Made by a program: the position numbers and the translations under genes. The notes beneath the pieces were generated by a model. That model had not been told where the DNA came from and made no database searches. It was given only the letters and a program-made list of their open reading frames with translations. Below, in pieces: positions 40,832 through 52,084 of a DNA stretch of 64,000 bases. Origin of the DNA: Cyanodermella asteris. Taxonomy: Eukaryota; Ascomycota; Lecanoromycetes; Ostropales; Stictidaceae. Numbering within the stretch: position 1 is the first letter of the stretch; each line of letters begins with the position of its first letter. Location: contig UYJD01000003.1 in the NCBI GenBank assembly GCA_900618795.1, forward strand, positions 1,605,204 through 1,669,203, in the 5' to 3' direction.

Positions 40832-41574
40832 ATGACAAAGAGCCAATACTATCCTCCCTTTCGAGGACACTTGTATCCCGTATTTGTGGTCTCGCCGAAG
40901 GTCGATGCGAAGGTACATTATGCTTTCTCCATTGCGCCAGAGCCAGCATAAGCTGATTCTCGCAGTTGATCGATAGGTTTCTCGAGGTGACGAGGGACGA
41001 GTTGACATTCCGTTGCTATGGCGAGATAAATCAGTACTGCTTCACCATTCAACGCACATTCGCCGATGCCAGAAAGGAACTCGACCGCACCACTGGCGTT
41101 GGGTGGGCGGCTGGCGCTGAGCCGCCAACAACTGAGAACGAGAAGCTCGATTTCGAGCATTATACTCTCGACGAGCTTGTCGAATACGTCCTCGAAAACT
41201 TTGGCGAAACGAGGGACTCGCCACCGAACGATAACTTTGACTATGATCACCCCATTGATAACGAATACTTCGTGGTCATGGATGCTCGATCGGCCTCAGA
41301 TCACACAGTCTTGGTGGTGAACGTCCCATGCCAGATCCACGTCGGTGAGGACGGCGGGCAGATATACAGGCGTGATTGGATCAAACGCGACTCGTATAGA
41401 AACACAAATCTCAACGAGGAATGGTCTATGGAATGCCCTCAGTGTGAGCTCAAGCCTGTAAGAATGCGATTCGCAATGGCGCGGAATGTTGAGTTCATGA
41501 AGACGGGTCTTGGTGATATCCGGGACATCGTTATTGCATATAGAAGAGCGATCGAGGATGGCGTCGAGCAATGA
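40832..41574 (+). CDS. unknown protein, first copy of a tandem paralogue pair
   Basis: Exons 40832-40912 and 40966-41574 (229 aa). The 53-nt intron has donor GTACAT, branch GCTGAT and acceptor CGCAG, and splits the gene after codon 27 in phase 0. No signal peptide or membrane segment. Conserved with the next gene are: HLYPVFVVSPKV; LIDRFLEV after the intron; YCFTIQRTFADARKEL; LDFEHYTLDELVEYVLENF; EYFVVMDARSASDHTVLVVN; the tail MRFAMARNVEFMKTGLGDI; and AYRRAIEDGVEQ. The alternation of strands and helices suggests a compact cytosolic alpha/beta fold. I do not recognise the family. It lacks the extra C-terminal tail of the second copy. Confidence 0.82.
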
Positions 41575-41985
41575 AATGCTTTTGATTGACCCATTAGTCT
41601 CCATCTCACCAATTGGGCTCACTTTCGCTCCCACTTTCTTTCCCTTTTCCTTTCTTTGCGGTGAGTCATCTTCCGGCACCGCGGCTGTTCCGAAGGTCTA
41701 CTAACAAGCGCCCTGAAGTCCCGCGTCGAAACGCAACAAACTCGGCCACTGATGCGAACTCCACCCCCTGCATGCTTCGTGTGCGAGGTTCAGCTGCTCG
41801 GCGGCCGCTCAAGCGACCCCTTTGACGCTTTGATGCACCGCCCCTTCTCAAAGCGGCAGTGCAATCGTAGCTGAAGTCAGCCTCGTCTTGTCATCCTGAC
41901 CTCAGTCCGTGTCTCTAACCGCACAGCTTCGACTCTACATCCGAGTGGAACACTTGGGCCCTGGCTATGCTGCTTGATAACTAAC
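41575..41985. other. intergenic between tandem paralogues
   Basis: About 0.4 kb containing the 3'UTR of copy 1 and the promoter of copy 2. No coding signal beyond the paralogues. Confidence 0.5.
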
Positions 41986-42829
41986 ATGTCAGGCGCGATA
42001 CCACCTTCCGGGTACACAGGCCATCTGTATCCCTTGTTTGTGGTATCTCCAAAAGTTACTCCAGAGGTACCTGGTCCAAGGCAGAGTCTTCAGAAGCTCA
42101 CTCAAGCGGGGGTCTATTTACAGAAACGCCAGCAGTTAATATGAGTGACAGCTCATCGATGAGTTCCTCGAAGCATGCAAGAACGAGCTCTTGCTGCCCG
42201 GCGACGACGTCTCGCCCTACTGCTTCAGCATCCAACGCACCCTCGACGACGCACGCAGAGAGCTCGGCCGCGCTCGTAACGGCGACTGGGCATACGGAGC
42301 CGAACCTCCAACCGCGAACACGGAACAAAATCTGGATTTCGAGCACTATACGTTAGATGACCTCTGCACGTACGTCCTCGATCAGTTCTCCAACAAGGCC
42401 GACAAGGATGCTTCGCCCGTCTCGGAGATGAACCGTGATTTCCCCATCGACGACGAGTATTTTGTGATCATGGACGAACGGTCGGTGGAGGACCGCACGG
42501 TGCTGGTGGTCAACATTCCCCAACAGATTCACAACCACCCGGACGGAGTGCCGACCTTTGACCGCGATTGGCCGAAGCGCGATGATTATAGCAAGACCAA
42601 TCTTAACGACGAGTGGTCTATGGAAGGCTCTGATGGTCAAGAGCTAAAGACGGTGAGAATGCGTTTCAAAATGGCACGCCACGTTGAAATGATGAAGGAG
42701 GGGTTAGGCGACATTGGACACATGTGCTGGGCGTACAGGAGGGCAGTAGAAGATGGAGTTGAGCAGACTCGGCCGTACAGGGCCGCCTCGACGCCGGATC
42801 GAGCTGGTACGCCAAGCCAGCCGTCCTAG
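41986..42829 (+). CDS. unknown protein, second copy of a tandem paralogue pair
   Basis: Exons 41986-42066 and 42152-42829 (252 aa). The intron sits at exactly the same place as in the upstream copy (after codon 27, phase 0, following VSPKVTPE) but is longer (85 nt, acceptor GACAG). Matching blocks: HLYPLFVVSPKV; LIDEFLEACKNEL; YCFSIQRTLDDARREL; LDFEHYTLDDLCTYVLDQF; EYFVIMDERSVEDRTVLVVN; NLNDEWSMEG; MRFKMARHVEMMKEGLGDI; AYRRAVEDGVEQ. A Ser/Pro/Thr-rich tail of about 24 residues is unique to this copy. Same strand and shared intron position show that the pair arose by tandem duplication of a whole gene; the sequences have diverged clearly, so the event is not recent. No function assigned. Confidence 0.82.
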
Positions 42830-42963
42830 TCGAGGGACATGTGAGTGAAGATCCACTTACATCACGACTATCGGACTTGGATGATGAACGGCCAAGCAAC
42901 TCCTGAAGATGGCTCTGACACAGCTCCCGCCCTTTCATAGCATGTGGGATACTCGATTCATTC

Positions 42964-44954
42964 TCAAACTTCCATCCCGTAGACGGTGACCTCGCCAATC
43001 CCAGCCGCCCACGTCGCCAAATTCTGATTATGCGTATTCACAATGCTCGCCACATTGATCCGCACATAACGATACGAAGCAGTCTGCGCCGGCACACTCG
43101 CCACAAAGCCCACATCCGTATTCCCGCTCTGATCGACAATCAGCTCGAAGCTGCTTCCGTCCGTGCTGCCGGTGACATTGAAGCCGTAATAAGTCTCGCT
43201 ACCCTGGACCATCTGCGTGGTCAAGTCGACCCGTGTGATGGAGTAGCTGTTTCCCAGGTCGATTTCGTACCAAAAGGGTGTTTGGGAGGGTGTGAAGAAG
43301 GCGCTGGGGTCGGTCTGCGGGATCTTGTCAGCTAATGCGTGATTTTATGATACGATTTGTGGTACAAGTCGCATATGCGGCTGCAGATGTCATGTAATGT
43401 CATACCTGTATTCCGTCGTTGACGAAGCTGATGTTCGCACTGCCCGCGTCTGAAGACGACGTCTTGCCCACGGAAAGTATCTTGCCTGTTTGGATGCCGT
43501 AAACGGCCTGACCTGCGGCTTTGCCGTCGCCGCTGTATTTCACAGTCGGGTAAAAGTGACTAGACGTGAATGCGCCGTCAGAGGACACCGAGATGGGCAG
43601 GAACAGCTGGCGATTTGGTCCATTTGCTGGCGTCCAATTTGCGGACCACCTGTCCGCAGACATCTGATAAGTCCCATCCGGGAACTTGTTAACGGCTCCC
43701 GACTGCGTGGCAAAAGTGGCCGTATTCGCAAAGACCGATGCATTCGTCCAGGGCCCCTTCAAGTCGGTGGCGGTGATGTATTCTGGTTGAGAGGGAAACC
43801 AGCCCGAGGCACGCGAAGTGAAGAGGTAATATGTGCCGTTGACCTTGGCTATGGCCGGCGCCTCGCGATACTGGTTGGGGTAGACCTCTGCAACTACTTA
43901 GGTGATTGTGGTCCAGTTTGAGGTCAGGCCGTAGATGTTCATGTTGGTGTTGGTGTCGTAGGACGAGATCAGGTATGCGCTCCCGTCATCGTCGGCGTAG
44001 AAGGTCAGGTCTCGAGAGTCGTAGCCGAGGGGTCGGTACGTACTGCCGAAGGTGAACTGGTCGCCTGGGTCGGCGTATGCAACGGCTACCTGCAGGTGGT
44101 CAGCTTATGGTGCCTTGCTCACGGCGGCCAAGTTTCAGATTGCTGTGCTGACAACGGCCGACTTGCGGTCCACGCCCTATTTTCACCACGCCCCGTCGAC
44201 AGCCAGACACGGAGCCCGATGCTCAGTAAGTATAGTTGGCAACACACTTACCTGGGCCAGATTGTAACTCGCCGTATTTTCGAAATGTCCCCACATGACA
44301 ACCTGGCCGGTGCTGGGATTCTGGATAAAGGTGATCCTTTCGAGATGGCAGCTATAATTAGCAGAAGCACACACTGTCTGGCCAGAGAGTACGGAGGCAT
44401 TGCCTGTAAATGTCTCTACTATTGTGTAAGCCCGAGCACGGCTTCGCCGTCATTCCAAGGGGCCTTACATAGCCGTCGCTTGATGTTTGTTGGTAAATAC
44501 CATTCATGCTGCCATTTGAGTTTTCCAGGTACGAATACTGGTAATACACGCCATTGGTGGAGATGTTCGACTTCAGAATGAGACTAGATGATTTGGTGTT
44601 GTCATACGTCTTGTATGAACCCGAAGGCGTGAAGGGCTTTGCCACGGCGACGTTTGACTGGCTGCCAGACGAGGCAACAACCTGGTATGAATATGACTCT
44701 TGCGAGGACGACAGCCCGTAGTCATCGAAGGTATTACCGGTGACGTTTGCTAAGGACTGAAAGCTGTTGGCGGTGCCATCGCTGCGGCGCACATTGTAAG
44801 TTGCATTCGGCGAGGTCGTCGTGTCCCAATCCAGTTTGGCGTTGCTAACAGACGTGTCCCCTGCAAGCATGAAGGTCTGGACACCGAGCCCAAAGTCACC
44901 CGCAACGAAGCGGATGAGTCCTAGGAGGGGAAATATGTAGCTAAATCTCGCCAT
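42964..44954 (-). CDS. GH43-like secreted glycosidase with discoidin-like C-terminus; in-frame stop, possible pseudogene
   Basis: Proposed exons 44954-44469, 44413-44252, 44089-43406 and 43314-42964. A signal peptide (ARFSYIFPLLGLIRFVAG) leads into an FN3-like segment (SYSYQVVASSGSQSN), then a five-bladed propeller of GH43 type: ITFIQNPSTGQVVMWGHFE, AYADPGDQFTFGSTYRPLGY, SRDLTFYADDDGSAYLISSY, YREAPAIAKVNGTYYLFTS. The C-terminus is an F5/8-type-C (discoidin/CBM32-like) module: FWYEIDLGNSYSITRVDL, YYGFNVTGSTDGSSFELI, YRYVRINV. Related GH43 enzymes act on galactan or arabinan. Odd points: codon 64 of exon 3 (43900-43898) is TAA, right after NWTTIT, and the same frame continues with good homology-like sequence; intron 1 needs a GAG acceptor to stay in frame. 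Either the gene is freshly inactivated in this strain or an unusual intron removes the stop. An upstream ATG at 44990 is an alternative start. Confidence 0.75.
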
Positions 44955-47058
44955 TGCAAAGACTTTCGCAGTCACGATAGCTGCAAGCATGGAAGGAAAG
45001 TCAGGGGAAAGTTGGGAACGCGAAATCGTTGTTCAACATACATTCATAGCGCCAGTCCGCATGGCGCAGATCTGTCGGAAGCTTTCAGTCTCGGACGAAA
45101 TATAAATTGCTTGCATAATCAATTTTGATTAGTCAAGGCAGACAGAAGCTTGATAGGAGATGAAAGCAATTCTACCGGTCATTTCAACCGGGTCGGCCTT
45201 CTAGAAGATCTAAGAGCGGGATCTCCGAGCTTGCCGGTTGCACTAAGTCAATACATGAGTTCATTCGTGATGATCGTAGTCATGAGCCTCAGGATGGGCC
45301 GAAGTGTGTTCGTACGCCTGCTCTCGCCGTGACAATCGGGAACCGTCCGCCCGGGTATTGGTTTCTGCGAGAGATGTGGTCAGACTGAAACAGACTCCTG
45401 ACGGTCAGACGGTCAAGAGCAAACACCAGGGATTGTCGCTTGGCCGGTTCTCGGAACATGGATATCTTCAACGCGCGTTCGAGTTGTGGAGTTGGGCTTT
45501 GGGTAGCCTGGTCCGAGCGCCCAACGGTGCGTCATGACGTATGTCGGCTTCACTTTCACCTTTCGAGGCCAGCACATATTTGTGTCGTGCCAAAGAAACA
45601 ACCCAACGATTTCAAGAAGTATCGCAAACTTGCTGGTAGGCTCAGCAGAGCCTGGCACAGAGTTCGCGAGTGTTTATTCTGTCATTTTCGTAGTTTTGGA
45701 GCGGCTAGATGGGGCGGCTACTTGAGGGGCACCTGGGACGTCATCGCCAGAGTGCATTTCCCTTGGCGATCTGCAATTTCAGCAGCGCCGGTGTGGATAT
45801 CGCGAAGGCATGGAAGGCGTGGATGCAGCATCGTGTGGTCGCTCTTAGCTCTCTGCTAAGTCCATCGTTGGTCAGGAGTTGAATTTGAACATCTTGTCAA
45901 ATGCGCGGGGTTGATATTTCTTTCAGGTTATTGATAGTCGGCTTTCCACAGGCTATGCTCGACACGCTTCGCGTTTGGGAACAGAAAAGAAAGCGATTAG
46001 AGATGCTGCTATATCGTCCGTGTAGACGCAAGCAGGGCGAAAGTGATTGTTTGGCAGTTGCACGGTGAAGGATGTATTCGTAACACGGAATGTAAAGTCA
46101 TCAGAAGTAGCCGTCTCTTCTATGAGCGTGACGAGTGACTGTACGAAATCAGACACGTGTCGTCATCAGCACAATACAGAAACAGTCAGGCTCGTCTCAG
46201 GCACCGTTTCGTCGGATGTCTCACGATCAACCTGGGCTCAAGTAGGAACGAGAGCGTCGCTCGCATGGCATATTTATCTGCTTCGTGCACAGTCTATGTA
46301 CTTCAATGGTCGTCCGATGGCCGAGGCCAGGAACGCATCCTACGATCGGCGCGGATCCCGTCAGCAGATCTTCGCACCACGTTCTTCCCTGCTCGGCGGC
46401 TAAGGACATATCAGGGTCTGAGTTGAAGGCGGCTGTGCAAGGCCCAAGACAGGCTGCGGTGATTGCGATGGGCGATCTTTTTCCAGGCACGGACAGCTTG
46501 GGTGACATTGGCCTTGGAGACAGTGACTGAAAAGGGATAGCAGGATGATCAATGACCGGGCACGTTGATGTGAGAGGCGCACAAGAAGTGTTTGTGTCTG
46601 GCTTTTCGTTGTTGTCGTGGTGGACAGGATGACGTCATGCACACAGAGCAGCCGTCTCCCCAGAAACTGTGCTCGCGATGGGGGGGACTACGTTCAGTAT
46701 ATGAGGCCGGCCGTCCTCCGAGAGCTCGTGGAAGACGTTCTCTGATCAGAAATTCTCTGTGATACCCCCAGCTGTGCTTGTGCAGGTAAGCAGACATCTC
46801 CGGCCAGCTCGCGTGGTCGCACGGTGACGACGAGGGCGAGCAAACGTTCTCGAACGCACTGGCCGCGCAGTTCGAGCTGCTGTGACGTAGTAGCTGCTAA
46901 CGGCCTCCCAGCCAAAAGCCTCGTCGAAGCCAAATACTACTTCAGCGCATTTCTCTCCACCGCCCGCCCTCACCTTTTTCAACCCACCCATTGCACACTT
47001 GCAAAACCCATTACACCAACATCTGCTAGTTTAGCTCTACCTCCACACAACCGCCATC
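44955..47058. other. divergent intergenic region, no convincing gene
   Basis: About 2.1 kb between the divergent GH43-like gene and PIL1. Open frames on both strands lack motifs. The last about 150 nt before PIL1 are CA/CT-rich, as expected for the leader of a strongly expressed gene. Confidence 0.5.
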
Positions 47059-48164
47059 ATGCATCGCACCTACTCCATGCGCCAGTCGCGCGCCCCGACT
47101 GCCTCCCAGATTCAGAACCCGCCTCCCCCATCCTCCAGCACCAAGGCCGGCCGATTCTTTGGCAAGGCCAAGCTCAGTGAGTATACAGGAGCGAGGCTTG
47201 GTTATGAAAGCATTTCTGACTCTGAATCTAGGCCACCAGTTCACAAAGAACACCGCCGGTGCCTTTGGTCCCGATCTGGCCAAGAAGCTGTCGCAGCTCG
47301 TCAAGATGGAGAAGAATGGTGTGTATACACCTTCCTGTGATCGATAATTCTTTTACTGACTGCATATTAGTCATGCGCAGCATGGAATTGGTCGGACGTG
47401 AGCGCATGGAGGTTGCCCAGCAGCTGTCCATCTGGGGCGAAGGCTGTGACGACGACGTCTCCGATGTTACCGACAAGCTTGGTGTTCTGATCTACGAGAT
47501 TGGCGAACTCGAGGATCAGTTTGTCGACCGCTACGACCAGTACCGTGTCACCATCAAGTCTATCCGCAACATCGAGGCCTCCGTCCAGCCCAGCCGTGAC
47601 CGCAAGCAGAAGATCACCGACCAGATTGCTCAGCTCAAGTACAAGGAGCCCAACTCGCCCAAGATTGTCGTTCTTGAGCAGGAGCTCGTTCGCGCCGAAG
47701 CCGAATCGCTCGTCGCCGAGGCCCAGCTTTCCAACATCACCCGCGAGAAGCTAAAGGCTGCCTTCAACTACCAGTTCGACGCCCTCCGCGAGCACAGCGA
47801 GAAGTTGGCTGTTATCGCTGGCTTCGGCAAGCACCTGCTTGACCTTATCGATGATACCCCTGTTACTCCTGGTGAGACTCGCCCTGCCTACGATGGCTAC
47901 GAGGCCTCCAAGGCAATCATCCAGGACTGCGAGGATGCCCTCATCAACTGGATCACCCAGAACGCGGCCGTGAAGAGCAGCCTCAGCACACGCACTCGCA
48001 CCCTGAGCCAGCGCCGCAAGTCCCGCGGCGAGGACCTCGTCGACGGCGAGCGCGCTGGCTGGGTCAACGCTGATGAGCACGGCGACCAGTACGACGACGA
48101 GCTTGAGAGCGCCGCCGACGGCGAGCGTGGCCGCGAGGTCGCCGACCGCGCCGTTGCCGCATAG
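47059..48164 (+). CDS. PIL1: eisosome core protein Pil1/Lsp1 (BAR domain)
   Basis: Exons 47059-47176, 47232-47318 and 47371-48164 (332 aa). Introns have donors GTGAGT and GTGTGT and acceptors CTAG and TTAG; the joins KLS|HQF and EKN|VMR are in phase. Pil1 forms the membrane-bending lattice of eisosomes, plasma-membrane furrows that hold transporters and respond to sphingolipid signalling. The N-terminal segment (MHRTYSMRQSRAPTASQIQ) precedes a BAR domain (about 40-270) with FTKNTAGAFGPDLAKKLSQL, VMRSMELVGRERMEVAQQLS and AFNYQFDALREHSEKLAVIA. The C-terminus is acidic and disordered. Codon use is strongly biased to C-ending codons compared with its neighbours, as expected for an abundant protein. 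The regular CTC/GTC/ATC pattern over the BAR exon supports high expression. Confidence 0.96.
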
Positions 48165-48955
48165 ATGAGGCCCAAGAAATCTTTGAGCTTGATCTGAAAA
48201 TATCTCCCAATCTAATTCGCCATAATTTACGACAGCGTGTGCGCTTGATACCCGGGATCGATCTACGACAGCGAGAAGGAGAGAGTGATTGTCAATGTTG
48301 ACAAAAGCAATGGAGCATGACATGTATAGTTGGCCTTGCGCCAAGTTCAATAATGACGATAATATGGAATGTAAAGTTTGCTATTCTTTGACCAACAAGC
48401 TTGCGAGGAGGCGACACGAGTGCAATGTCTGTGCTGCCTGCTAGATATGTCCCATGTAAATGAAACTGACTACGAGAAAAGATGTTCCCGGACATGATGT
48501 TGATGTGAATGTGTTTCGAAAAGTTTGTGTTGCCAGAAGTGCGTTTGTCAACAGGTGCGTGCCCCACCAACACCGAAATGGCCATGATACGATGTGCCAT
48601 GATGCCCACGCTTAGTAGATATCCAATTGTAGACAGCCATTGCAATGGCCGAATACAATACAGACTGAAGTGCAGGCGCACCTAGCAAGAGTGCGGAACA
48701 AAGTCCAGACGTCTGCTCGTTTACCACCGGAAAAGTGTCAGCTAGCGTGGGTTGGGAGAATTGAAGACCTTCACGGGGGCGCCCTGTCATACCTAGCACC
48801 ATCGCCTCCAACGACAACATTTGCGGCTATCGATATCCGTACAGCGCAGAGCCCTGCATCTCGTACGTCGACTCATCGAGGCATTCAGAGTGGCACGAGT
48901 GTAACCAGCCGGTCCACCGGAGACACATACCTTTCCTGCACAACGACTCTCCGAG
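48165..48955. other. intergenic, no convincing gene
   Basis: About 0.8 kb between PIL1 and the DAHP synthase gene. UTR and promoter only. A CGACTCAT sequence near 48869-48876 is one base from a Gcn4/CPC1 half-site but is not close enough to call. Confidence 0.5.
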
Positions 48956-50470
48956 ATGGCTGAAACAAACACCCATTCTCCAATTGCAACCCAGAATCTC
49001 AGTGACGGTGGAAAGGCCGCTGCCCAAGTAAGGACGACCATGGATTCGAACGACTCCAAGCTCCCGACTAGAGGACCGTGGAGCCCTTCTTCCTGGACCA
49101 CCAAGCCACTCAAGCAGGAAGTCGTCTACAACGACCGCTCCGCCGTCGAAAAGAATCTGCGGAAACTTGAGCGGCTCCCACCCATCGTCACGCCAACGGA
49201 AATCATAAAGCTGCGAAAGTCGCTTCAGGATGTTGCGCTTGGTAAGGCGTTCCTCCTCCAAGGCGGTGATTGTGCCGAGCTGTTTGACTACTGCGAGCAA
49301 GGGACAGTGGAGAGCAAGATCAAGCTGCTGCTCCAGATGTCACTGGTACTGATTTGGGGAAGCAACAAGCCCGTGGTCAGGATCGCGAGGATGGCCGGTC
49401 AGTTCGCGAAGCCAAGGTCAAGTCCGACGGAGATGCACGAGGGTAAAGAGATCCCAAGTTTTAGAGGCGATATACTGAACGGCTATGATCCTCGCGAAAG
49501 AACGCCGGACCCAAAGAGATTGGTCGATGCATACTTCCACTCTGCGGCTACGAGCAACTACCTTCGAGCGGCAATAGCAGGAGGAATTGCAGACTTGCAT
49601 TCGCCCCTGGACTGGGGTCTCGGATACGTCAAGGACGAGAGTGTGCAAGACCAGTACAAAGCTATAGTCGACAGCATCACGGAAAGTCTGCGGTTCATGA
49701 GGACCGTCGGCGCCGACAGTACGTCCAGCGGCCTCGAGACCGTCGATCTATACACCAGCCACGAAGGCCTCGTCCTCGAGTACGAGCAGAGCCTGACACG
49801 CAAGCTCAAGCACCCGCCAAAGTACCCCGAGACCCTCGTCGCTCCCGCCGGCGCTCCAGTAGCACCTATCAGCGCCGACACGCAAGGCTGGTACAACACC
49901 TCCGCGCACTTCCTCTGGATCGGCGACCGCACCCGCCAGCTCGACGGCGGCCACGTAGAATACTTCCGTGGCATCGAAAACCCCATCGGCATCAAAGTCG
50001 GACCGAGCATGGCAACCCACGAACTCGTGCACCTCCTCGACATCGTCAACCCGAGCAAACTCATCGGTAAAGTCACCCTGATCACCCGTTACGGCGAATC
50101 CAAAATCGACTCCATGCTCGGCTCGCACATCGAGGCCGTCAAGGCCAGCGGACATGTCGTCGTCTGGCAATGCGATCCGATGCACGGGAACACGCGCAGC
50201 ACCAAGGAGGGGATCAAGACGCGGCAGTTTACGAGCATTTTGAGTGAGGTTGCGAGCGCGCTGCGCATACACAAGGAGCATGGGAGCTTTCTGGGCGGGG
50301 TGCATTTGGAGTTGACAGGGGATGCGGTCACGGAGTGTACGGGAGGGAGTGAGGGTTTGACGGATGAGGATCTGAGCCTGAATTACACTACATATTGCGA
50401 TCCGAGGTTGAATGAGAAGCAGGCGTTGGAGCTGGCGTTCTTGGTTGCTGGCCACTACAGGGAGGCTTGA
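48956..50470 (+). CDS. type II 3-deoxy-7-phosphoheptulonate (DAHP) synthase
   Basis: Single exon, 504 aa. It condenses phosphoenolpyruvate with erythrose 4-phosphate to give DAHP, the first step of the shikimate route to Phe, Tyr and Trp. The sequence is of the plant/bacterial class II type, not the yeast Aro3/Aro4 type I: KAFLLQGGDCAELFD, VVRIARMAGQFAKPRS, GDILNGYDPRERTPDP, LYTSHEGLVLEYEQSLTR, NTSAHFLWIGDRTRQLDGGH, HVVVWQCDPMHGNT and HLELTGDAVTEC. Cys in GGDC, His in DPMHGN and Glu in LELTG are the expected metal ligands. Class II enzymes are known from many filamentous ascomycetes. An ATG 28 codons in (MDSNDSKLP) may be the true start; the extra N-terminus is polar with no clear targeting signal. 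Confidence 0.95.
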   Translation: MAETNTHSPIATQNLSDGGKAAAQVRTTMDSNDSKLPTRGPWSPSSWTTKPLKQEVVYNDRSAVEKNLRKLERLPPIVTPTEIIKLRKSLQDVALGKAFLLQGGDCAELFDYCEQGTVESKIKLLLQMSLVLIWGSNKPVVRIARMAGQFAKPRSSPTEMHEGKEIPSFRGDILNGYDPRERTPDPKRLVDAYFHSAATSNYLRAAIAGGIADLHSPLDWGLGYVKDESVQDQYKAIVDSITESLRFMRTVGADSTSSGLETVDLYTSHEGLVLEYEQSLTRKLKHPPKYPETLVAPAGAPVAPISADTQGWYNTSAHFLWIGDRTRQLDGGHVEYFRGIENPIGIKVGPSMATHELVHLLDIVNPSKLIGKVTLITRYGESKIDSMLGSHIEAVKASGHVVVWQCDPMHGNTRSTKEGIKTRQFTSILSEVASALRIHKEHGSFLGGVHLELTGDAVTECTGGSEGLTDEDLSLNYTTYCDPRLNEKQALELAFLVAGHYREA

Positions 50471-52084
50471 AATGGAGGACGCGAAGGGACGGAAGGCGCC
50501 AGAAAAAGATTCCAAACCTGGATCTTGAGATGTTCCGAGCATTGTTGTGACGACAAGCGCATGGCTTTACGCAGGCTAGAAAAAGACCCGACCGAAGCTG
50601 TATTTGTGATGTAGCTTCTGATCGCAGCTTTGGTAGACGAATGAGCGAAACGCCATATAAGGTTGCAAGAACATTTCGCAACACAAGCAACCTACAGAGC
50701 GCGTGGGAAAATGGTATTTCGCCTCATCCTGAATGTCTTTAGACAATAGCCTTTGAGGAGACACCGGTTCGAATCCGGTCGAGGCTCAACTTTGAACTTT
50801 TGATCACGATTTTCCCCATCGTTGAAATGGAGCGAAAGTGGAAAAAGTTCACCATCCTCTCCCATGTGGGATGTGCACCAGCTTTTTTTGTTCTTCGAAG
50901 CGACATGGCTGGAGAGATCTCGCTGCCTGGTAAGGTCGTCCTTTGTCGGGCTTAGGTCTTCTACGCCAAAGTCTAAATACACCGGCCCCGTTGCATCTGA
51001 GCAGCAGATAGGTGACGCGGTAGATGTTGCGACGAATTTGTATGAACATGCACACGCACGCTCATTCTTCAGCATTTGACTTGTAAATACGGCCTTCTGG
51101 TTTGAAAGCGGCTGAACAGTATCGACTTCAGGCTGCTGCGTCCTTATTAAATAGTCTTGTTTTATTCCATCGCTGCATGCTCGCGTCGCAAAGCAATCAA
51201 GGGGCGTCTTGTTCTGTATACTGCTTGCTCTATCCCGGCTACGAGCCGGGGTCCGCAGCCTCGTATAAATTCCCGTCTCTCGACACAAGCAGAGCGGGGC
51301 TCACAGAAGTCGTCGCGCACATAAGTACCTACTTTCCTGCCTACCTTTATCATTTTTACTTCTGGACATACCTCCACGGAAAGATCGAGATGTATGTATC
51401 GTCGAAACATTTTGCCTCGAGTTACAGAAAGAAGCACGACACGGTGGCCGTTCTTGATACTCAAAGAAGCATCTTTCCGCATCGGGACCCCATCGACGTG
51501 AGCCCTACTATTTCTGTTCGCCTTTGCAAATGGGCTTGCAGGTGGTCGGTGCTAGGACTGGGCTTCCATGGGGGAGTCCCGCCCGGGACACGGCTTGCCG
51601 TGAAAACTTACTTCTGCAAATGCGACACACCAAACGGCTTCCGGCCGCTCTTACTAAAGAGCTAGCTCACAGCCCTTTTTTCAGCCGTCAGGACTCTGCA
51701 GCTTGCTGAACTGGGGGCATACGAGACAAAAGTCACATGATTATACGCCATTTCGCTATGTTTGGCGGCTCGGAGTAGCTGTTGGTGGGATGGCAAACCG
51801 AGGGTGGTCGTTGTTTAGCACTTGAACTTTCTCGCTTGTTCGTAATGTTTGCCCTGTAGGGTGTCGTGGCTTGAAGTGTAGAAGAGCTTGGGCAATTGTA
51901 TTGAGGGTCTAAAGTATTGTGGGTTCCCTGCGCTCTTCTCTTGTCTTCCCTTTCTGTCGACTCCGTCCATTGGCTTCACCTGTCACTTCAGCCAGCCAGC
52001 CTGTACACTTCAAACACCCCACACCCAGCCATTGCAAACTCGATTCGTTCGTGACGATCACCACAACCATACTCAGCCATCAAC
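50471..52084. other. intergenic, no convincing gene
   Basis: About 1.6 kb. Apart from a tRNA T-arm-like hairpin (listed separately) I find no supported feature. Open frames on both strands carry no recognisable motif. The last about 150 nt are CA/CT-rich leader sequence of the next gene. Confidence 0.5.
50763..50779 (+). other. tRNA T-arm-like hairpin without the rest of a tRNA
   Basis: ACCGG, TTCGAAT, CCGGT forms a perfect 5-bp stem with the standard 7-nt T-loop, and includes the pol III B-box core GGTTCGAATCC. The next bases (CGAGGCTC) could be a 3' acceptor strand. Upstream there is no complementary 5' acceptor strand, no D-arm and no A-box, so this is at most a tRNA relic or a chance match. 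Confidence 0.25.

Noticed and set aside
47751-48350. 199-codon antisense frame over PIL1
   Set aside because: Mirror of strong C-ending codon use in the BAR-domain exon; Val/Ala/Leu-rich shadow.
48869-48876. Possible Gcn4/CPC1 site upstream of the DAHP synthase
   Set aside because: CGACTCAT differs by one base from TGACTCA and only one such half-site was found.
49748-50542. 264-codon antisense frame over DAHP synthase
   Set aside because: Shadow of the enzyme's coding strand; no independent motif.
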